Positions 9,215 to 18,259 of a stretch of 64,000 nucleotides of DNA are shown one piece after another. Position numbers and translations under genes: made by a program. Positions within the stretch are counted from its first letter, which is position 1, and each line of letters opens with the position of its first letter. Source of the DNA: Manganitrophus sp963718695 (GTDB lineage: Bacteria > Nitrospirota > Nitrospiria > SBBL01 > Manganitrophaceae); NCBI GenBank assembly GCA_963718695.1, contig OY970371.1:2604001-2668000 (forward strand), written 5' to 3'. The notes beneath the pieces were generated by a model. That model did not search any database. It was not told the DNA's origin and saw only the letters and a program-made list of their open reading frames with translations.

Positions 9215-9652
9215 CTATTTTTTTCGGCCGAGGCTTCTCTCATAGAGAAGCACCAACCAGGCCTCTTCGTCAGTGATCACACTTCCGACCATGGGCATCA
9301 TCGCCGTTCCAGGACTCCCATTTTTGATCACCCAGAAGAGCTCCCCATCTGTTCGCATTGCATGGAAGGCCGCATTGGTGAAGTTCCGAGGGGGAGGATC
9401 CATCCCTGCGGCTGCCAATCCCTCCCCGTTTCCTCCCTTGCCATGACAGGTGAAGCAGGTCCCTTTTCCCTCAAAGATTGCTTTTCCTTTTGAAATATTC
9501 TCCGGATTTGGCTTAAAGGGGCTCTTTAGAGCCTGAACCTCTTTCAGACGATCCGCAGGAACTCTTGGTCTTGCCAACTGCTCCTCGGCTGAAAACGCAA
9601 AGGAGGCCATCAAAACCAGAATCAAAAGGATTGGGAAAAACCTTCTAAACAC
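9215..9652 (-). CDS. Periplasmic monohaem cytochrome c
   Basis: A 145-aa protein with a Sec signal peptide (FRRFFPILLILVLMASFAFSAEE) and one haem site, CFTCH at 66-70. A methionine-rich segment (GTAMMPMVG) near residue 118 probably supplies the distal ligand. It is a class I-type electron carrier. It is paralogous to the next upstream gene (shared words RVPAD, GKGTCFTCHG, GELFWVIKNGSPGT) and more distantly to the cytochrome at 47743. The two genes are 17 bases apart and likely co-transcribed. Redox partners are not identifiable here. Confidence 0.93.
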   Translation of the reverse strand: MFRRFFPILLILVLMASFAFSAEEQLARPRVPADRLKEVQALKSPFKPNPENISKGKAIFEGKGTCFTCHGKGGNGEGLAAAGMDPPPRNFTNAAFHAMRTDGELFWVIKNGSPGTAMMPMVGSVITDEEAWLVLLYERSLGRKK

Positions 9653-9669
9653 CTCTCATACATCCGAAC

Positions 9670-10110
9670 TTATGGTTGGTCGTGCAGGCTTCTCTCAAAA
9701 AGGATCACCAGCGCCATTTCTTCCTCGCTGATCACGCCGGGGACGTAGGAGATCATCCCGGTGCCGGGGCTGCCGTTCTTGATGACCCAAGCAAACTCAC
9801 CATCCGTCTTGGCCTTTAATTTCGCATTGTGGAAATTGCGGGGAGTGGGATCGAGCGCCGCACCGGCGGGACCGTCGCCACGTCCTTCATTTCCGTGGCA
9901 GGTGAAGCAGGTTCCCTTTCCGTTGAAGATCTCTTTTCCTTTGGCAATATTATCAGGGGTCGCTTTCTGTGGATTCTTCCACGCTTTTGCGGCCGCCATC
10001 TGGTCCGCAGGAACACGCGGTGCGGTGGGATCTTTTTCTGCCGCCGATCCGACATTCACACTAAACGCTGTTGCAACGAGCATTGCCAAACCGATCCGTC
10101 CAAACTTCAT
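9670..10110 (-). CDS. Periplasmic monohaem cytochrome c (paralogue)
   Basis: A 146-aa protein with a signal peptide (residues 1 to about 24) and a single CFTCH haem site at 68-72; Met near 119 (GTGMISYVPG) is the likely second axial ligand. A strong AGGAGG ribosome site precedes the ATG. It is the first gene of a two-cytochrome operon driven from the divergent promoter region at 10281-10309, and the long leader (about 165 nt) contains no recognised riboswitch. The duplication of similar cytochromes suggests use in the same periplasmic electron-transfer route (inference). Confidence 0.93.
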   Translation of the reverse strand: MKFGRIGLAMLVATAFSVNVGSAAEKDPTAPRVPADQMAAAKAWKNPQKATPDNIAKGKEIFNGKGTCFTCHGNEGRGDGPAGAALDPTPRNFHNAKLKAKTDGEFAWVIKNGSPGTGMISYVPGVISEEEMALVILFERSLHDQP

Positions 10111-10280
10111 TTTGTTCCTCCTTGTTTATTTCTAATGAAGCCCTGCTGTCTGGTGTTACTGATCCGGTATTGCTGGTGCCTGTAGAGATCTCAGAAAGTG
10201 AAAACACTCGCTCCCGCGCTCTGACTGTTAATGACTCTCGGCTGGAAGGACAAGTGACCTTTTCGGAATAACAAGGCGAT

Positions 10281-10309
10281 ACTATATCGATTGGCCCCCA
10301 GGGTGTCAA
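10281..10309 (-). promoter_or_regulatory. Promoter of the cytochrome c pair
   Basis: Minus strand TTGACA (10309-10304), 17 bp, TATAGT (10286-10281), near-consensus sigma-70. Its -35 box is one arm of a 9-bp inverted repeat shared with the divergent promoter. Confidence 0.85.
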
Positions 10310-10325
10310 GTCTTTTTTGCAAAAC

Positions 10326-10354
10326 TTGACACCTCATCCATGATTCAGTAAGAT
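10326..10354 (+). promoter_or_regulatory. Promoter of the SUMF1 lipoprotein gene
   Basis: Plus strand TTGACA (10326-10331), 17 bp, TAAGAT (10349-10354), about 30 bases before the ATG at 10385. The -35 boxes of the two divergent promoters form the perfect inverted repeat GGTGTCAAG (10302-10310) / CTTGACACC (10325-10333), 14 bp apart. Confidence 0.85.
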
Positions 10355-10384
10355 TCGGCTTACTTAAAAACCGGACCATACGGG

Positions 10385-11197
10385 ATGATACTTCATAGAA
10401 ATAACGTCCTTGCCGCCCTCGTGACCGCTTTTTTGTTCGCTTGTTCACGCCGTCCACCGGAAGGGATGGTCGCGGTTCCCGCCGGTGATTTCATGATGGG
10501 GACCGATGAGGTCGATGAGGACCACTTTGCGCAGGAACAAGGGATCGTCAAACCTTGGTTCGTCGACGAAGGTCCGGCTCATAAGATCTTCTTGCCGCTG
10601 TACTATATCGATCGGACCGAAGTCACCAACGCCCAATACGCCGAATTTATTCGGTCGACCCGCCGTGCTCCTCCAGAACATTGGGAAAACGGACAATATG
10701 CGAAAGGAAGCGATCGCTATCCGGTCGTAATGGTCGCCTGGCAGGAAGCGCAGGACTACTGCCATTGGAAGGAGGGTCGGCTCCCGACCGAAGCGGAATG
10801 GGAAAAAGCGGCACGGGGCCCTGAGGGAAGACGATATCCATGGGGAAACGAGTTCGATTCGACAAAGGCGAATGTCGGCGGACAGTCTCAAGACCTGACC
10901 CCGGCCGGACATTATCCCGCAGGACAGAGCCCCTACGGAACACTGGATATGATCGGGAACGTCTGGGAGTGGACGGCCGATTGGTACCGACCCTATCCCC
11001 AAAGCAAGTATCAAAGTAAGGAGTATGGAAAACAGCTCAAGGTCATCCGAGGCAATTCATGGTCGACGATCGGTCATTTTCCCCCGGAGGTCCAAAAGGA
11101 ATTAGTCAAGCATCATTCAACCGTCACCTTTCGCCTCTATGCCCCTCCCAATTCCACTATCACCGATGTCGGCTTTCGATGCGTTCGACCCGGCTAG
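10385..11197 (+). CDS. SUMF1/formylglycine-generating-enzyme-like lipoprotein
   Basis: A 270-aa protein with a lipoprotein signal (LFAC lipobox, Cys20) and one sulfatase-modifying-factor domain (GMVAVPAGDFMMG; DRTEVTNAQYAEF; RLPTEAEWEKAARG; YPWGNEF; DMIGNVWEWTADWY; ending DVGFRCVRPG). Many bacterial members lack formylglycine synthase activity and act as structural or ligand-binding extracytoplasmic proteins, so a catalytic role is not claimed. It faces the cytochrome pair across a shared promoter region, which hints at coordinated expression. The stop is 23 bases before pyrF. Confidence 0.88.
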   Translation: MILHRNNVLAALVTAFLFACSRRPPEGMVAVPAGDFMMGTDEVDEDHFAQEQGIVKPWFVDEGPAHKIFLPLYYIDRTEVTNAQYAEFIRSTRRAPPEHWENGQYAKGSDRYPVVMVAWQEAQDYCHWKEGRLPTEAEWEKAARGPEGRRYPWGNEFDSTKANVGGQSQDLTPAGHYPAGQSPYGTLDMIGNVWEWTADWYRPYPQSKYQSKEYGKQLKVIRGNSWSTIGHFPPEVQKELVKHHSTVTFRLYAPPNSTITDVGFRCVRPG

Positions 11198-11219
11198 CGC
11201 CACCTCAGAGAGAGAACAG

Positions 11220-11942
11220 ATGACCCCTTCCGATCGTTTAATTTTGGCACTCGACCTCGATGATCCACAAGAGGCGATTCGTCTCGTCGATCAACTCTCC
11301 GGACGAATCAGAATCTTCAAGATCGGCTCCGTTCTTTTTACCGCCGCCGGACCCTCCTTGATCCATGAAATTCAAAAGCGCGGCGCGGGCGTCTTTCTCG
11401 ATCTGAAATTTCATGATATTCCCAACACGGTCGCAGGCGCCGTCCTCCAAGCAACCCGGCTCGGCGTTCTCATGCTCACGCTTCACACCCTCGGCGGGAG
11501 GGAGATGATGCGCAAAACGGTGGAGACCGTTCGGGAAGCCGCCCTCCGCGAACGAATCCCCGCCCCCCTCCTCCTCGGCGTGACCATTTTAACGAGCTTC
11601 GATCATCCGATGCTGCAGGAAACCCTCAGCACCCCCTCCTCTATCGAGGAAATGGTGGTGCATCTGGCAAGGGTTGCGCAAGAAGAAGGGATGGACGGCG
11701 CCGTCTCCTCGCCCCAGGAACTCCCCCTCCTACGGAAAGACCTTCCCCCTTCCTTTCGATTGGTGACGCCGGGAATCCGGTTGCTCGCCGGAGAACACCA
11801 GGACCAACGGCGGGTCGCGACCCCTCGGCAAGCGATTGAAGCCGGCGCCGATTACATCGTTGTTGGACGGCCGATCCTTGAATCGAAACGCCCGATCGAG
11901 ACCATAGAGGCGATCCTCCGCGAGATGGAGCCGTCCAAATGA
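11220..11942 (+). CDS. pyrF: Orotidine 5'-phosphate decarboxylase
   Basis: Decarboxylates OMP to UMP, the last step of de novo pyrimidine synthesis. The 240-aa product has the catalytic Lys/Asp network in DLKFHDIPNT (Asp61, Lys63, Asp66), Lys34 in FKIGS, and the phosphate-binding end VVGRPI. An in-frame start further upstream (11139) would overlap the SUMF1 gene; ATG 11220 gives the usual family N-terminus (MTPSDRLILALD) and length. The stop overlaps the next start (ATGA at 11939), so it is coupled to the chorismate enzyme gene. Confidence 0.96.
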   Translation: MTPSDRLILALDLDDPQEAIRLVDQLSGRIRIFKIGSVLFTAAGPSLIHEIQKRGAGVFLDLKFHDIPNTVAGAVLQATRLGVLMLTLHTLGGREMMRKTVETVREAALRERIPAPLLLGVTILTSFDHPMLQETLSTPSSIEEMVVHLARVAQEEGMDGAVSSPQELPLLRKDLPPSFRLVTPGIRLLAGEHQDQRRVATPRQAIEAGADYIVVGRPILESKRPIETIEAILREMEPSK

Positions 11943-13441
11943 TTTCCATCCAGGGATGGCGTCTTAAACCCCTCTCTTCGGATCGTCCCGGCGGGAGCCT
12001 CTTGATTGAAACACTTCCCCTTCGAGGAGAATCTGCGCCAGCCCTCCTCGATCGGCTCGGATGGAAGGAGCAGGCCGTCCTCTTCGAGGGGATGCCGGGA
12101 GGCTGGTTTAATGGACGCTTCTCACTCCTCGCCGGAGCTCCTTTTGGCAGATTCGAGAGCAAAGGAGAAAACAGCCGTTTCGAATCATTCGGTGATGGGG
12201 AGGGAGACTCTCATACCCGGAAGGGAAACCCGCTGCCTCACCTTCAGCAGTGGCTCGATCGATTTCAATCTCCCCCCCTTGAGGGATCGCTTCAGGAAAT
12301 TCCGTTCCTGCAAGGGGGCGCGGCCGGATTCTTCAGCTATGACCTGGTCCGTCAGTGGGAACGGATCCGAGTTCCCTCTATTGGGAATCCCAACCTCCCC
12401 GACATCCTTTTTCTCTTCTTTAATCTCTTTGCCCTGCTCGATCATGCCAAAGGGCAACTCTATATCGTCTACAACCCCCTTCCTGAAATCGAAATGGGAA
12501 AATCGGAGGAGTCTGCCCATCGGCAAGGGCGGGAGAAACTTACCGATTTACAATCGAAACTCCTTTCCCCTCCGCCGCCGAGGGAGATTGAGCCGCATCT
12601 CTTCACACCGACCATCGAAGGAGATCTTTCGCAGCGCGAGTACATTGAAATGCTCCTCCGGGCAAAAGAGTACATCGCGGCCGGGGATCTCTTCCAGGCC
12701 AATCTCTCCCACCGCTTCCGGATCACCTCCCCCGCTCCCCCCCCTTTTCAGATCTATCAGCGGCTTCGCCAGATCAACCCCTCCCCATTCGCCGCCTATC
12801 TCGATTTGGGGACGGTTCAGATCGCAAGCGGCTCGCCGGAACGCCTCGTCCAGGTAAACGCGTCGGGCGGGAAACGCCTCGTTTCGACCCGGCCGATTGC
12901 AGGAACCCATCCGCGTGGGAGAGATGAAGCAGAAGATCAGCGGATGATTGAAGCCCTCTATAAAAGCGAGAAAGAACGGGCGGAACACCTGATGCTCGTC
13001 GACCTGGAGCGCAACGATCTCGGAAGGGTCTGCCGATACGGCTCAATCAAAGTCGATGAGTTGATGTCGCTTGAGAAGTACTCGCATGTCTTGCATCTGG
13101 TCTCGAATATCCAAGGAGAGCTCCGGCCGGAAGTCACTCTGACCGAGGTGGTGCAGGCCCTCTTCCCGGGAGGGACCATCACGGGGGTTCCCAAAGTTCG
13201 CTGCATGGAGATCCTCTCCGAACTGGAAAAGCGCGCCCGCGGGATTTATACCGGCGCCGTCGGCTATATCGATTTCACGGGAGAGATGGATCTAAACATC
13301 GCCATCCGGACCTGGGTCCGGCAGGGAGAGCAGATGACCTTTCAAGTGGGGGCCGGCATCGTCGCCGATTCCGACCCGGAGAGGGAATACCGGGAGACCC
13401 TTCAAAAAGCGGCCGCTTTGATTAAAGCGCTGGAACCATGA
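11939..13441 (+). CDS. pabB: Chorismate-binding enzyme, probable aminodeoxychorismate synthase component I
   Basis: A 500-aa member of the TrpE/PabB/MenF family. The C-terminal chorismate-binding domain is complete (LVDLERNDLGRVC, FPGGTITGVPKVRCMEI, QVGAGIVADSDPEREY). The neighbouring aminotransferase-IV gene favours PabB: it would make 4-amino-4-deoxychorismate for folate synthesis, with ammonia from a PabA/TrpG subunit not found in the window. The position that carries the catalytic lysine in E. coli PabB (PIKGT) is alanine here (RPIAGT, Ala321), as in TrpE. Anthranilate synthase is therefore a real alternative. The N-terminal half is divergent. Confidence 0.8.
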   Translation: MISIQGWRLKPLSSDRPGGSLLIETLPLRGESAPALLDRLGWKEQAVLFEGMPGGWFNGRFSLLAGAPFGRFESKGENSRFESFGDGEGDSHTRKGNPLPHLQQWLDRFQSPPLEGSLQEIPFLQGGAAGFFSYDLVRQWERIRVPSIGNPNLPDILFLFFNLFALLDHAKGQLYIVYNPLPEIEMGKSEESAHRQGREKLTDLQSKLLSPPPPREIEPHLFTPTIEGDLSQREYIEMLLRAKEYIAAGDLFQANLSHRFRITSPAPPPFQIYQRLRQINPSPFAAYLDLGTVQIASGSPERLVQVNASGGKRLVSTRPIAGTHPRGRDEAEDQRMIEALYKSEKERAEHLMLVDLERNDLGRVCRYGSIKVDELMSLEKYSHVLHLVSNIQGELRPEVTLTEVVQALFPGGTITGVPKVRCMEILSELEKRARGIYTGAVGYIDFTGEMDLNIAIRTWVRQGEQMTFQVGAGIVADSDPEREYRETLQKAAALIKALEP

Positions 13442-13527
13442 AAACATGTGAGGCATGCGGCGTGAAAGATTTTAGATCTTTTGATCCGGCCCCTTCCGCC
13501 TCAGCCCTCACGCTTCACGGCTTTTAA
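13442..13527. repeat. 7-bp-periodic hairpin repeat
   Basis: Between pabB and the aminotransferase gene. The left arm contains GTGAGGC-ATGCGGC-GTGAAAG and the right arm GCCTCAG-CCCTCAC-GCTTCAC. Seven-base units flank an A/T-rich core (ATTTTAGATCTTTT). The arms are partly complementary. The same architecture occurs at 21938-22012 and 53871-53955. Confidence 0.65.
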
Positions 13528-14379
13528 ATGTGGATCTACCTTCAAGATCGTTTTGTCACCAAGGAAGAGGCAAAGATCTCCGTCTTCGATCATGGTTTTT
13601 TATACGGAGACGGCCTCTTCGAGACCCTTCGTGCCTATGCCGGGGTCATCTTTCGTCTCTCCCCGCACTTAGAGCGATTGACCCGTTCGGCGCATCGATT
13701 GGAACTCTCTCTGCCTCCCGCTTCCCGACTTGAAACGATCCTCTACGACACCCTAAAGCGAAATGAGCTTCGAGATGCCGTCCTCCGTCTGACACTGACC
13801 CGTGGGGAGGGAGAGATGGGACTCGATCCGGCCCTGTGCGAAAAACCGACGCTCGTCGTCACGGCCCGACCCTTTGACGGATATCCTTCCGAATATTATT
13901 TGAAGGGAATTTCGGCCGCCATCGTTCAAGTCCGCCGAAATGCGACCTCCGCACTGGATCCAGCCATGAAGTCGACCAGCTTCCTGAATAATGTCATGGC
14001 TAAAATAGAGGCAAAAAAAGCGGGGGCCGACGAAGGGCTTCTTTTGAATCCAGAGGGGTATCTTTGCGAAGGAACAACCAGTAACCTTTTTTGGTTTCGG
14101 CAAGGAAAACTGGAAACCCCTTCTTCAGCGGTCGGTCTCTTAGAGGGGATCACACGTGAGGAGGTGATTTCCCTGGCGCGGAAAAAGGATATCGTGATCG
14201 AGGAAGGATTCTACAAACCCGATGCGCTCTTTGAAGCCGAGGAAGCATTCCTTACCAACAGCAGTTTTGAGTTAATGCCGCTGACACGAATCAATGGGAA
14301 CACAATCGGCTCCGGGAGACCGGGACCGATCACCGTTCAGCTTCATCAGGCCTTTAAAGAAGTGATCAGAGAGCGATAG
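13528..14379 (+). CDS. pabC: Class IV PLP aminotransferase, probable aminodeoxychorismate lyase
   Basis: A 283-aa fold-type IV PLP enzyme. The PLP-binding lysine is Lys148 (DPAMKSTSFLNN) and the motif CEGTTSNLF (Glu181) follows, as in PabC, D-amino acid and branched-chain aminotransferases. Position directly after the PabB-like gene suggests 4-amino-4-deoxychorismate lyase, releasing pyruvate to give p-aminobenzoate. The KST and EGTTSNLF motifs are equally seen in IlvE-like enzymes, so the substrate is inferred from context only. The 3' end overlaps the convergent histidine kinase gene by 34 bases. Confidence 0.8.
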   Translation: MWIYLQDRFVTKEEAKISVFDHGFLYGDGLFETLRAYAGVIFRLSPHLERLTRSAHRLELSLPPASRLETILYDTLKRNELRDAVLRLTLTRGEGEMGLDPALCEKPTLVVTARPFDGYPSEYYLKGISAAIVQVRRNATSALDPAMKSTSFLNNVMAKIEAKKAGADEGLLLNPEGYLCEGTTSNLFWFRQGKLETPSSAVGLLEGITREEVISLARKKDIVIEEGFYKPDALFEAEEAFLTNSSFELMPLTRINGNTIGSGRPGPITVQLHQAFKEVIRER

Positions 14380-16727
14380 ACCGCCTCCTTTAATGCGGTC
14401 ATTCCGAACGGTTTGAAGAGGATCTCCACTTTTCTCTCTTCCAAAAGACGACGCGCCTCTAAGTCGAGCCGCTCTTCGGCCAGGAAGATGATCTTCTCCG
14501 CCATCACCGGATGTTCCTTCAGAATCGCATCATGGAAAGCGAGGCCCGGCATATCCGCGATTCCCAAGTCGACTAAAATGAGATCATGGTTCTCGGATCG
14601 GAGCCGTTCCAAGGCTGCGCGGCCACTCTCCACCCCCTCCACCCGGAAACCTTCCGACCGCAAAATATAACTACACATCTCCACGGCTGCATTGGAACCA
14701 TCGACAATGAGAATTTTTCTGCCGACATAGTTTCCGACCTTGGCCGCATCGATCACCCTCCGGTCTCTCCCCTGTCCATTGATCGGAAAGGTGACGATAA
14801 AGGTGACCCCTTCCCCAAACAGATTTTCGATTAAGATTTCACCCCCGTGTTCCTTGACAATCCCATAAGAGATGGAGAGACCCAAACCGGTTCCGACGCC
14901 GACCTCTTTGGTCGTAAAGAACGGCTCAAAAATCTTTGGCAACACATCGGGAAGAATCCCTTGTCCGGTATCGTGGAAGGAAATGGAGACAAGCCCGTTC
15001 CTGCTCTCGCCGGCAATCGTTAATCGTAGAGCGCTGGTGCTCAGTTTCTTCTTTTCGATAAGAGCTTGGTGCGCATTATGAATGATGTTGAAGAAGACCT
15101 GTTGCATCTGGTGCGGATCGACCCAGACGGGAGGGATGGAGTCGGAGAGATTTTCGACGATTTCAACCCCGTCGGTCTCCAACTGATAACGTTTCAATTC
15201 AAGAGACTTCCGGACGATATCGTTGATATTGTTATAACTCTTTTCGGCAGGATGGCGCCGGGCGAAGGTGAGAAGGTTCCGGATGATCTCGGAGCAGCTC
15301 ATCGCCTCGCTGAAGATTTTTTCAAGGAATTCCCGATCACGTGGATTCTCGGTCGTCTCCAGCAAAAGCTGCGTAAACCCGACCACACTGGTAAGGGGAT
15401 TATTGATTTCATGGGCCACCCCGGAAACCAACTCTCCAATCGCGGAGAGCTTTTCCGTTTGGATGAGTTGCCCCTGAAGTCGCCTCAACTCCGTCACTTT
15501 TTGCTCCAGGTCCTGATACAGCTTTACGTTATCGATCGCGATGGCAACCTGTGAGGCGATGGTTGTCAGAAAGTCGAGCCGCTCTTGTTGAATCCGCCCA
15601 TCGGCCACCGATGTGGGAGAAAATAAACCGATCACCCCGATGGCTCTCCCCTTGACCTTCAAGGGTATTCCGATCATGGAGGTGATTCCGGAGCGTTCGG
15701 TCTCATCCCGATAAACCAGGCGGTGATCTTTCCGGACATCCGGGACAAAGATCACCTTTTCTTTCTCAAAGACTTCCCCCAGGACTCCCTGCCCCGGTCG
15801 GAGGGTGAGTGATTTCAGAGAAATCTGGTCCGAAAACCCACGCGCGGCCACGACCTCCAACAGCCGCTGAATCGGATTGTATAGCATAATCCAAACCGCC
15901 TCCGATTCAGTAATTTCGGCGACATGGCTCAGAATGATCTTGACGACGGTATCGATTGATAACGAGGAGGTCGTTGCCTGACTTAATTGGAAAAGGGCCA
16001 GCGCCTCTCGCTCCCTTCTCAAATAGGATTTCTGTAGTTGAATCCGCTCCAAGGCCAAACCGATCTGTCCACCGACCGCCTCAAGCCATTTTTTTTCCCG
16101 AGGGGTAAAGGAAACTCGCTCGCTCGACCAGAAAGAGAAAACGCCTACGACCCTCTCCGAAGATCGAAGCGGTACGGAGCCGCAGAGGATCATTCCTTCC
16201 TTTTGCAAGGAAGACTCCTCCAGAGCAGGCAGGGAAGAATCCGGCCGCTTCTTCGGGAAATAGGCCTCCCCTCCTTTCGCAACCCTTCCGATCGTTCCAG
16301 ATCCTCGCTTGATTCGGTGTTCTTTTAAGTCGGAACTCCACCCGTGGGAAAGCGCAACAGATGCCGCAAGATCGAGCTCTTCCCCCTGCCAAGGGACCAG
16401 AAAGAGCGCGCCGGCGGAAAGTGATGGAAGCCGCTGTTGTACCGTTTCAAATACTTTACTGAAAAGATCATCGATCTCCACCCCCTGAGGCATTAATGCT
16501 GAGATTTTATGAAGTGCATCGAGATCTTCGATGGATGAACGGAGCTCTTGCTGTTGATCAAGACGGAAGAGCGCGAACAAAGCCCCGCCTACCAACAAGG
16601 AGAAAAGGAAAATAGACAAAGGGACAGAAGAAGGGGAGATATTCTTAGTGATCAGATACGCGAACGCAAGGTAGGCAAAGGAAAGGACAAGAACCGCCAG
16701 GAGAATATACGGTCTGTTTTTTTTCAC
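14346..16727 (-). CDS. GAF-domain hybrid sensor histidine kinase
   Basis: A 793-aa kinase with two N-terminal membrane helices (about 7-27 and 33-54) separated by only a few residues, so there is almost no periplasmic part. Two GAF domains follow (about 70-230 and 245-400), then HisKA with the phospho-acceptor His439 (VAHEINNPLTSVVGFTQ), HATPase_c (VGVGTGLGLSISYGIVKEHGGE) and a C-terminal receiver domain (about 675-790, LILVDLGIADMPG). The receiver has lost one residue of the usual acidic pair (VDGSN), so its phosphorylation is uncertain. No response regulator is adjacent. The sensor role is probably cytosolic through the GAF domains. Confidence 0.92.
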   Translation of the reverse strand: MKKNRPYILLAVLVLSFAYLAFAYLITKNISPSSVPLSIFLFSLLVGGALFALFRLDQQQELRSSIEDLDALHKISALMPQGVEIDDLFSKVFETVQQRLPSLSAGALFLVPWQGEELDLAASVALSHGWSSDLKEHRIKRGSGTIGRVAKGGEAYFPKKRPDSSLPALEESSLQKEGMILCGSVPLRSSERVVGVFSFWSSERVSFTPREKKWLEAVGGQIGLALERIQLQKSYLRREREALALFQLSQATTSSLSIDTVVKIILSHVAEITESEAVWIMLYNPIQRLLEVVAARGFSDQISLKSLTLRPGQGVLGEVFEKEKVIFVPDVRKDHRLVYRDETERSGITSMIGIPLKVKGRAIGVIGLFSPTSVADGRIQQERLDFLTTIASQVAIAIDNVKLYQDLEQKVTELRRLQGQLIQTEKLSAIGELVSGVAHEINNPLTSVVGFTQLLLETTENPRDREFLEKIFSEAMSCSEIIRNLLTFARRHPAEKSYNNINDIVRKSLELKRYQLETDGVEIVENLSDSIPPVWVDPHQMQQVFFNIIHNAHQALIEKKKLSTSALRLTIAGESRNGLVSISFHDTGQGILPDVLPKIFEPFFTTKEVGVGTGLGLSISYGIVKEHGGEILIENLFGEGVTFIVTFPINGQGRDRRVIDAAKVGNYVGRKILIVDGSNAAVEMCSYILRSEGFRVEGVESGRAALERLRSENHDLILVDLGIADMPGLAFHDAILKEHPVMAEKIIFLAEERLDLEARRLLEERKVEILFKPFGMTALKEAVYRSLITSLKA

Positions 16728-16750
16728 ATGAGGGTCCCAAAATTTAGATT

Positions 16751-16779
16751 TATATAAGGGAAACCCTCTTATTTGTCAA
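16751..16779 (-). promoter_or_regulatory. Sigma-70-like promoter of the hybrid kinase
   Basis: Minus strand TTGACA (16779-16774), 17 bp, TATATA (16756-16751), about 24 bases before the kinase start. It overlaps the last codons of the upstream CNNM/CBS gene. Confidence 0.78.
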
Positions 16780-18128
16780 TCGATACTTTATGCGGGACCG
16801 GACTTCGCGGCCCCCCCAAAGCGCCTCCGCTTTGGGATTGATTCGGGGCGGGCTTTTTCTCGACTTTTAATTTGGCGATCCGGCGGCCATCCATATCGAC
16901 GATCGTAAATTTATAATCGCCGTATTGAATAATTTCTCCCCCCTTCGGCATATTCTGCAGCTGTGAGAGAGCAAACCCGCCGAGCGTTTCGTAATCGGCC
17001 GACTCCGGAATGGGAAGGCCGTAATCAGCGCCCAGATCTCGGACAGAAAGGGAGGCGTCGACCACCCAAGAACCGTCCTTCAAACGCTCCACAGGGCGGT
17101 CTTCGAACGTCATACTCATCTTGTATTTCGCCGACGATCTCTTCCACCAAATCTTCCATTGTGACCAAACCTTCAACGCTCCCGTATTCGTTGATGACGA
17201 CGGCCATTTGGATCCGTCGCCGTTGAAGCTCCTTCAAGAGGTGGCTGACCTGCATGGTTTCAGGAACAAAATAAGCGGGGTGGAGAAGGTCCTTCAAATT
17301 GACCGTTTTTTGCTGAATCAAAGCCGACATGAGATCTTTAAAATACAAGATTCCAGTGATGTCATTAATATTGGTTCGATAAACCGGATATCTCGAGAAC
17401 TTATTCTCCGTCACATACCTTAGCATTTCTTGAAAAGGGGTGTCGATTTGGATGGCATGTATCTTGGGACGCGGGACCATCACTTCTTTCACAGAAATAT
17501 CATTAAATTCAAAGACACTATGAATCAGCTCCTGCTCCGTCTGGTTGAAGACCCCCTTTTCCCTCCCCTCCTTCAGAAGGTATTTAATCTCCTCTTCCGA
17601 GATGAATGTACCCGGAATGACCTTTCCCCCGATCGGCCTCAGTAAGAAGCGGACCGAGGCCGTTAATACTCCGACAAACGGCCCCAAAACACGGGCCATC
17701 AAATCGAGCGGCTTCGCACTGGCAAGGGCGATCTGTTCTGGATACTTTAAACTCAACGATTTCGGGACCAGTTCGCCCAAAATCAAAGTAAGGTAAGAGA
17801 TGACAAGAACAACCACAGTGATTGAGATCGCTTCACTGAATCTACTTAAAACGGGAATCCTTTCAAAAAAGGGACGGATCGACTCAATGGCAAAGGCACC
17901 TCCGACCGCCGCGGCGGCAGAGCCGACCAGCGTGACGCCGATTTGGACCGTCGCCAAAAACCGCTCCGGTTCGTTTTGGAGATGATAGAGAATGGATGCC
18001 CGATGGTTTCCTTTTTCCGCAAGGTTCTTGATGTTGCTTTTACGGGCCGTAATAACCGAGATTTCTGCTGCGGAGAAGAACGCATTGATCAAAATTAAAA
18101 TAAGGATCAATGTGATTTCGAATGTCAT
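16769..18128 (-). CDS. CNNM/CBS-pair transporter-associated protein (HlyC/CorC family), frameshifted
   Basis: The N-terminal part (18128 to about 17109) has the CNNM membrane domain with several helices and then a CBS pair (VKEVMVPRPKIHAIQ; MAVVINEYGSVEGLVTMEDLVEEIVGEIQDEYD). The C-terminal CorC/HlyC domain (ERLKDGSWVVDAS, DYETLGGFALSQL, YKFTIVDMDGRRI) lies in another frame down to 16769. Removing one base within CTTCGAACGTC (17101-17111) joins them as DEYD-VEDRPVERLKDG, giving about 452 aa. The family is implicated in Mg/Co or other cation homeostasis at the inner membrane. The break is either a real mutation or a sequence error; I favour error because both halves are otherwise well conserved. 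Confidence 0.87.
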
Positions 18129-18194
18129 ATTTAATGAAACCTCCTGTGTTTACCATAACATAAAATAACCCCTTGAACAAGAATAAGAATTCGC

Positions 18195-18223
18195 TTGACA
18201 GCTGAAGCTCATTCGTCTATAAA
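18195..18223 (+). promoter_or_regulatory. Consensus sigma-70 promoter of the Rrf2 gene and sulfur block
   Basis: TTGACA (18195-18200), exactly 17 bp, TATAAA (18218-18223), about 37 bases before the ATG. The A/T-rich stretch just after the -10 (AAATCTAAATACTTAA) is a plausible site for autoregulation by the Rrf2 protein (inference). Confidence 0.85.
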
Positions 18224-18259
18224 TCTAAATACTTAATCCCCATCGGAATAGTAGGGTAT

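Noticed and set aside
16815..16836. CCCAAAGCG/CGCTTTGGG hairpin as a terminator
   Set aside because: Lies within the coding part of the CNNM/CBS gene C-terminus and has no T-run.
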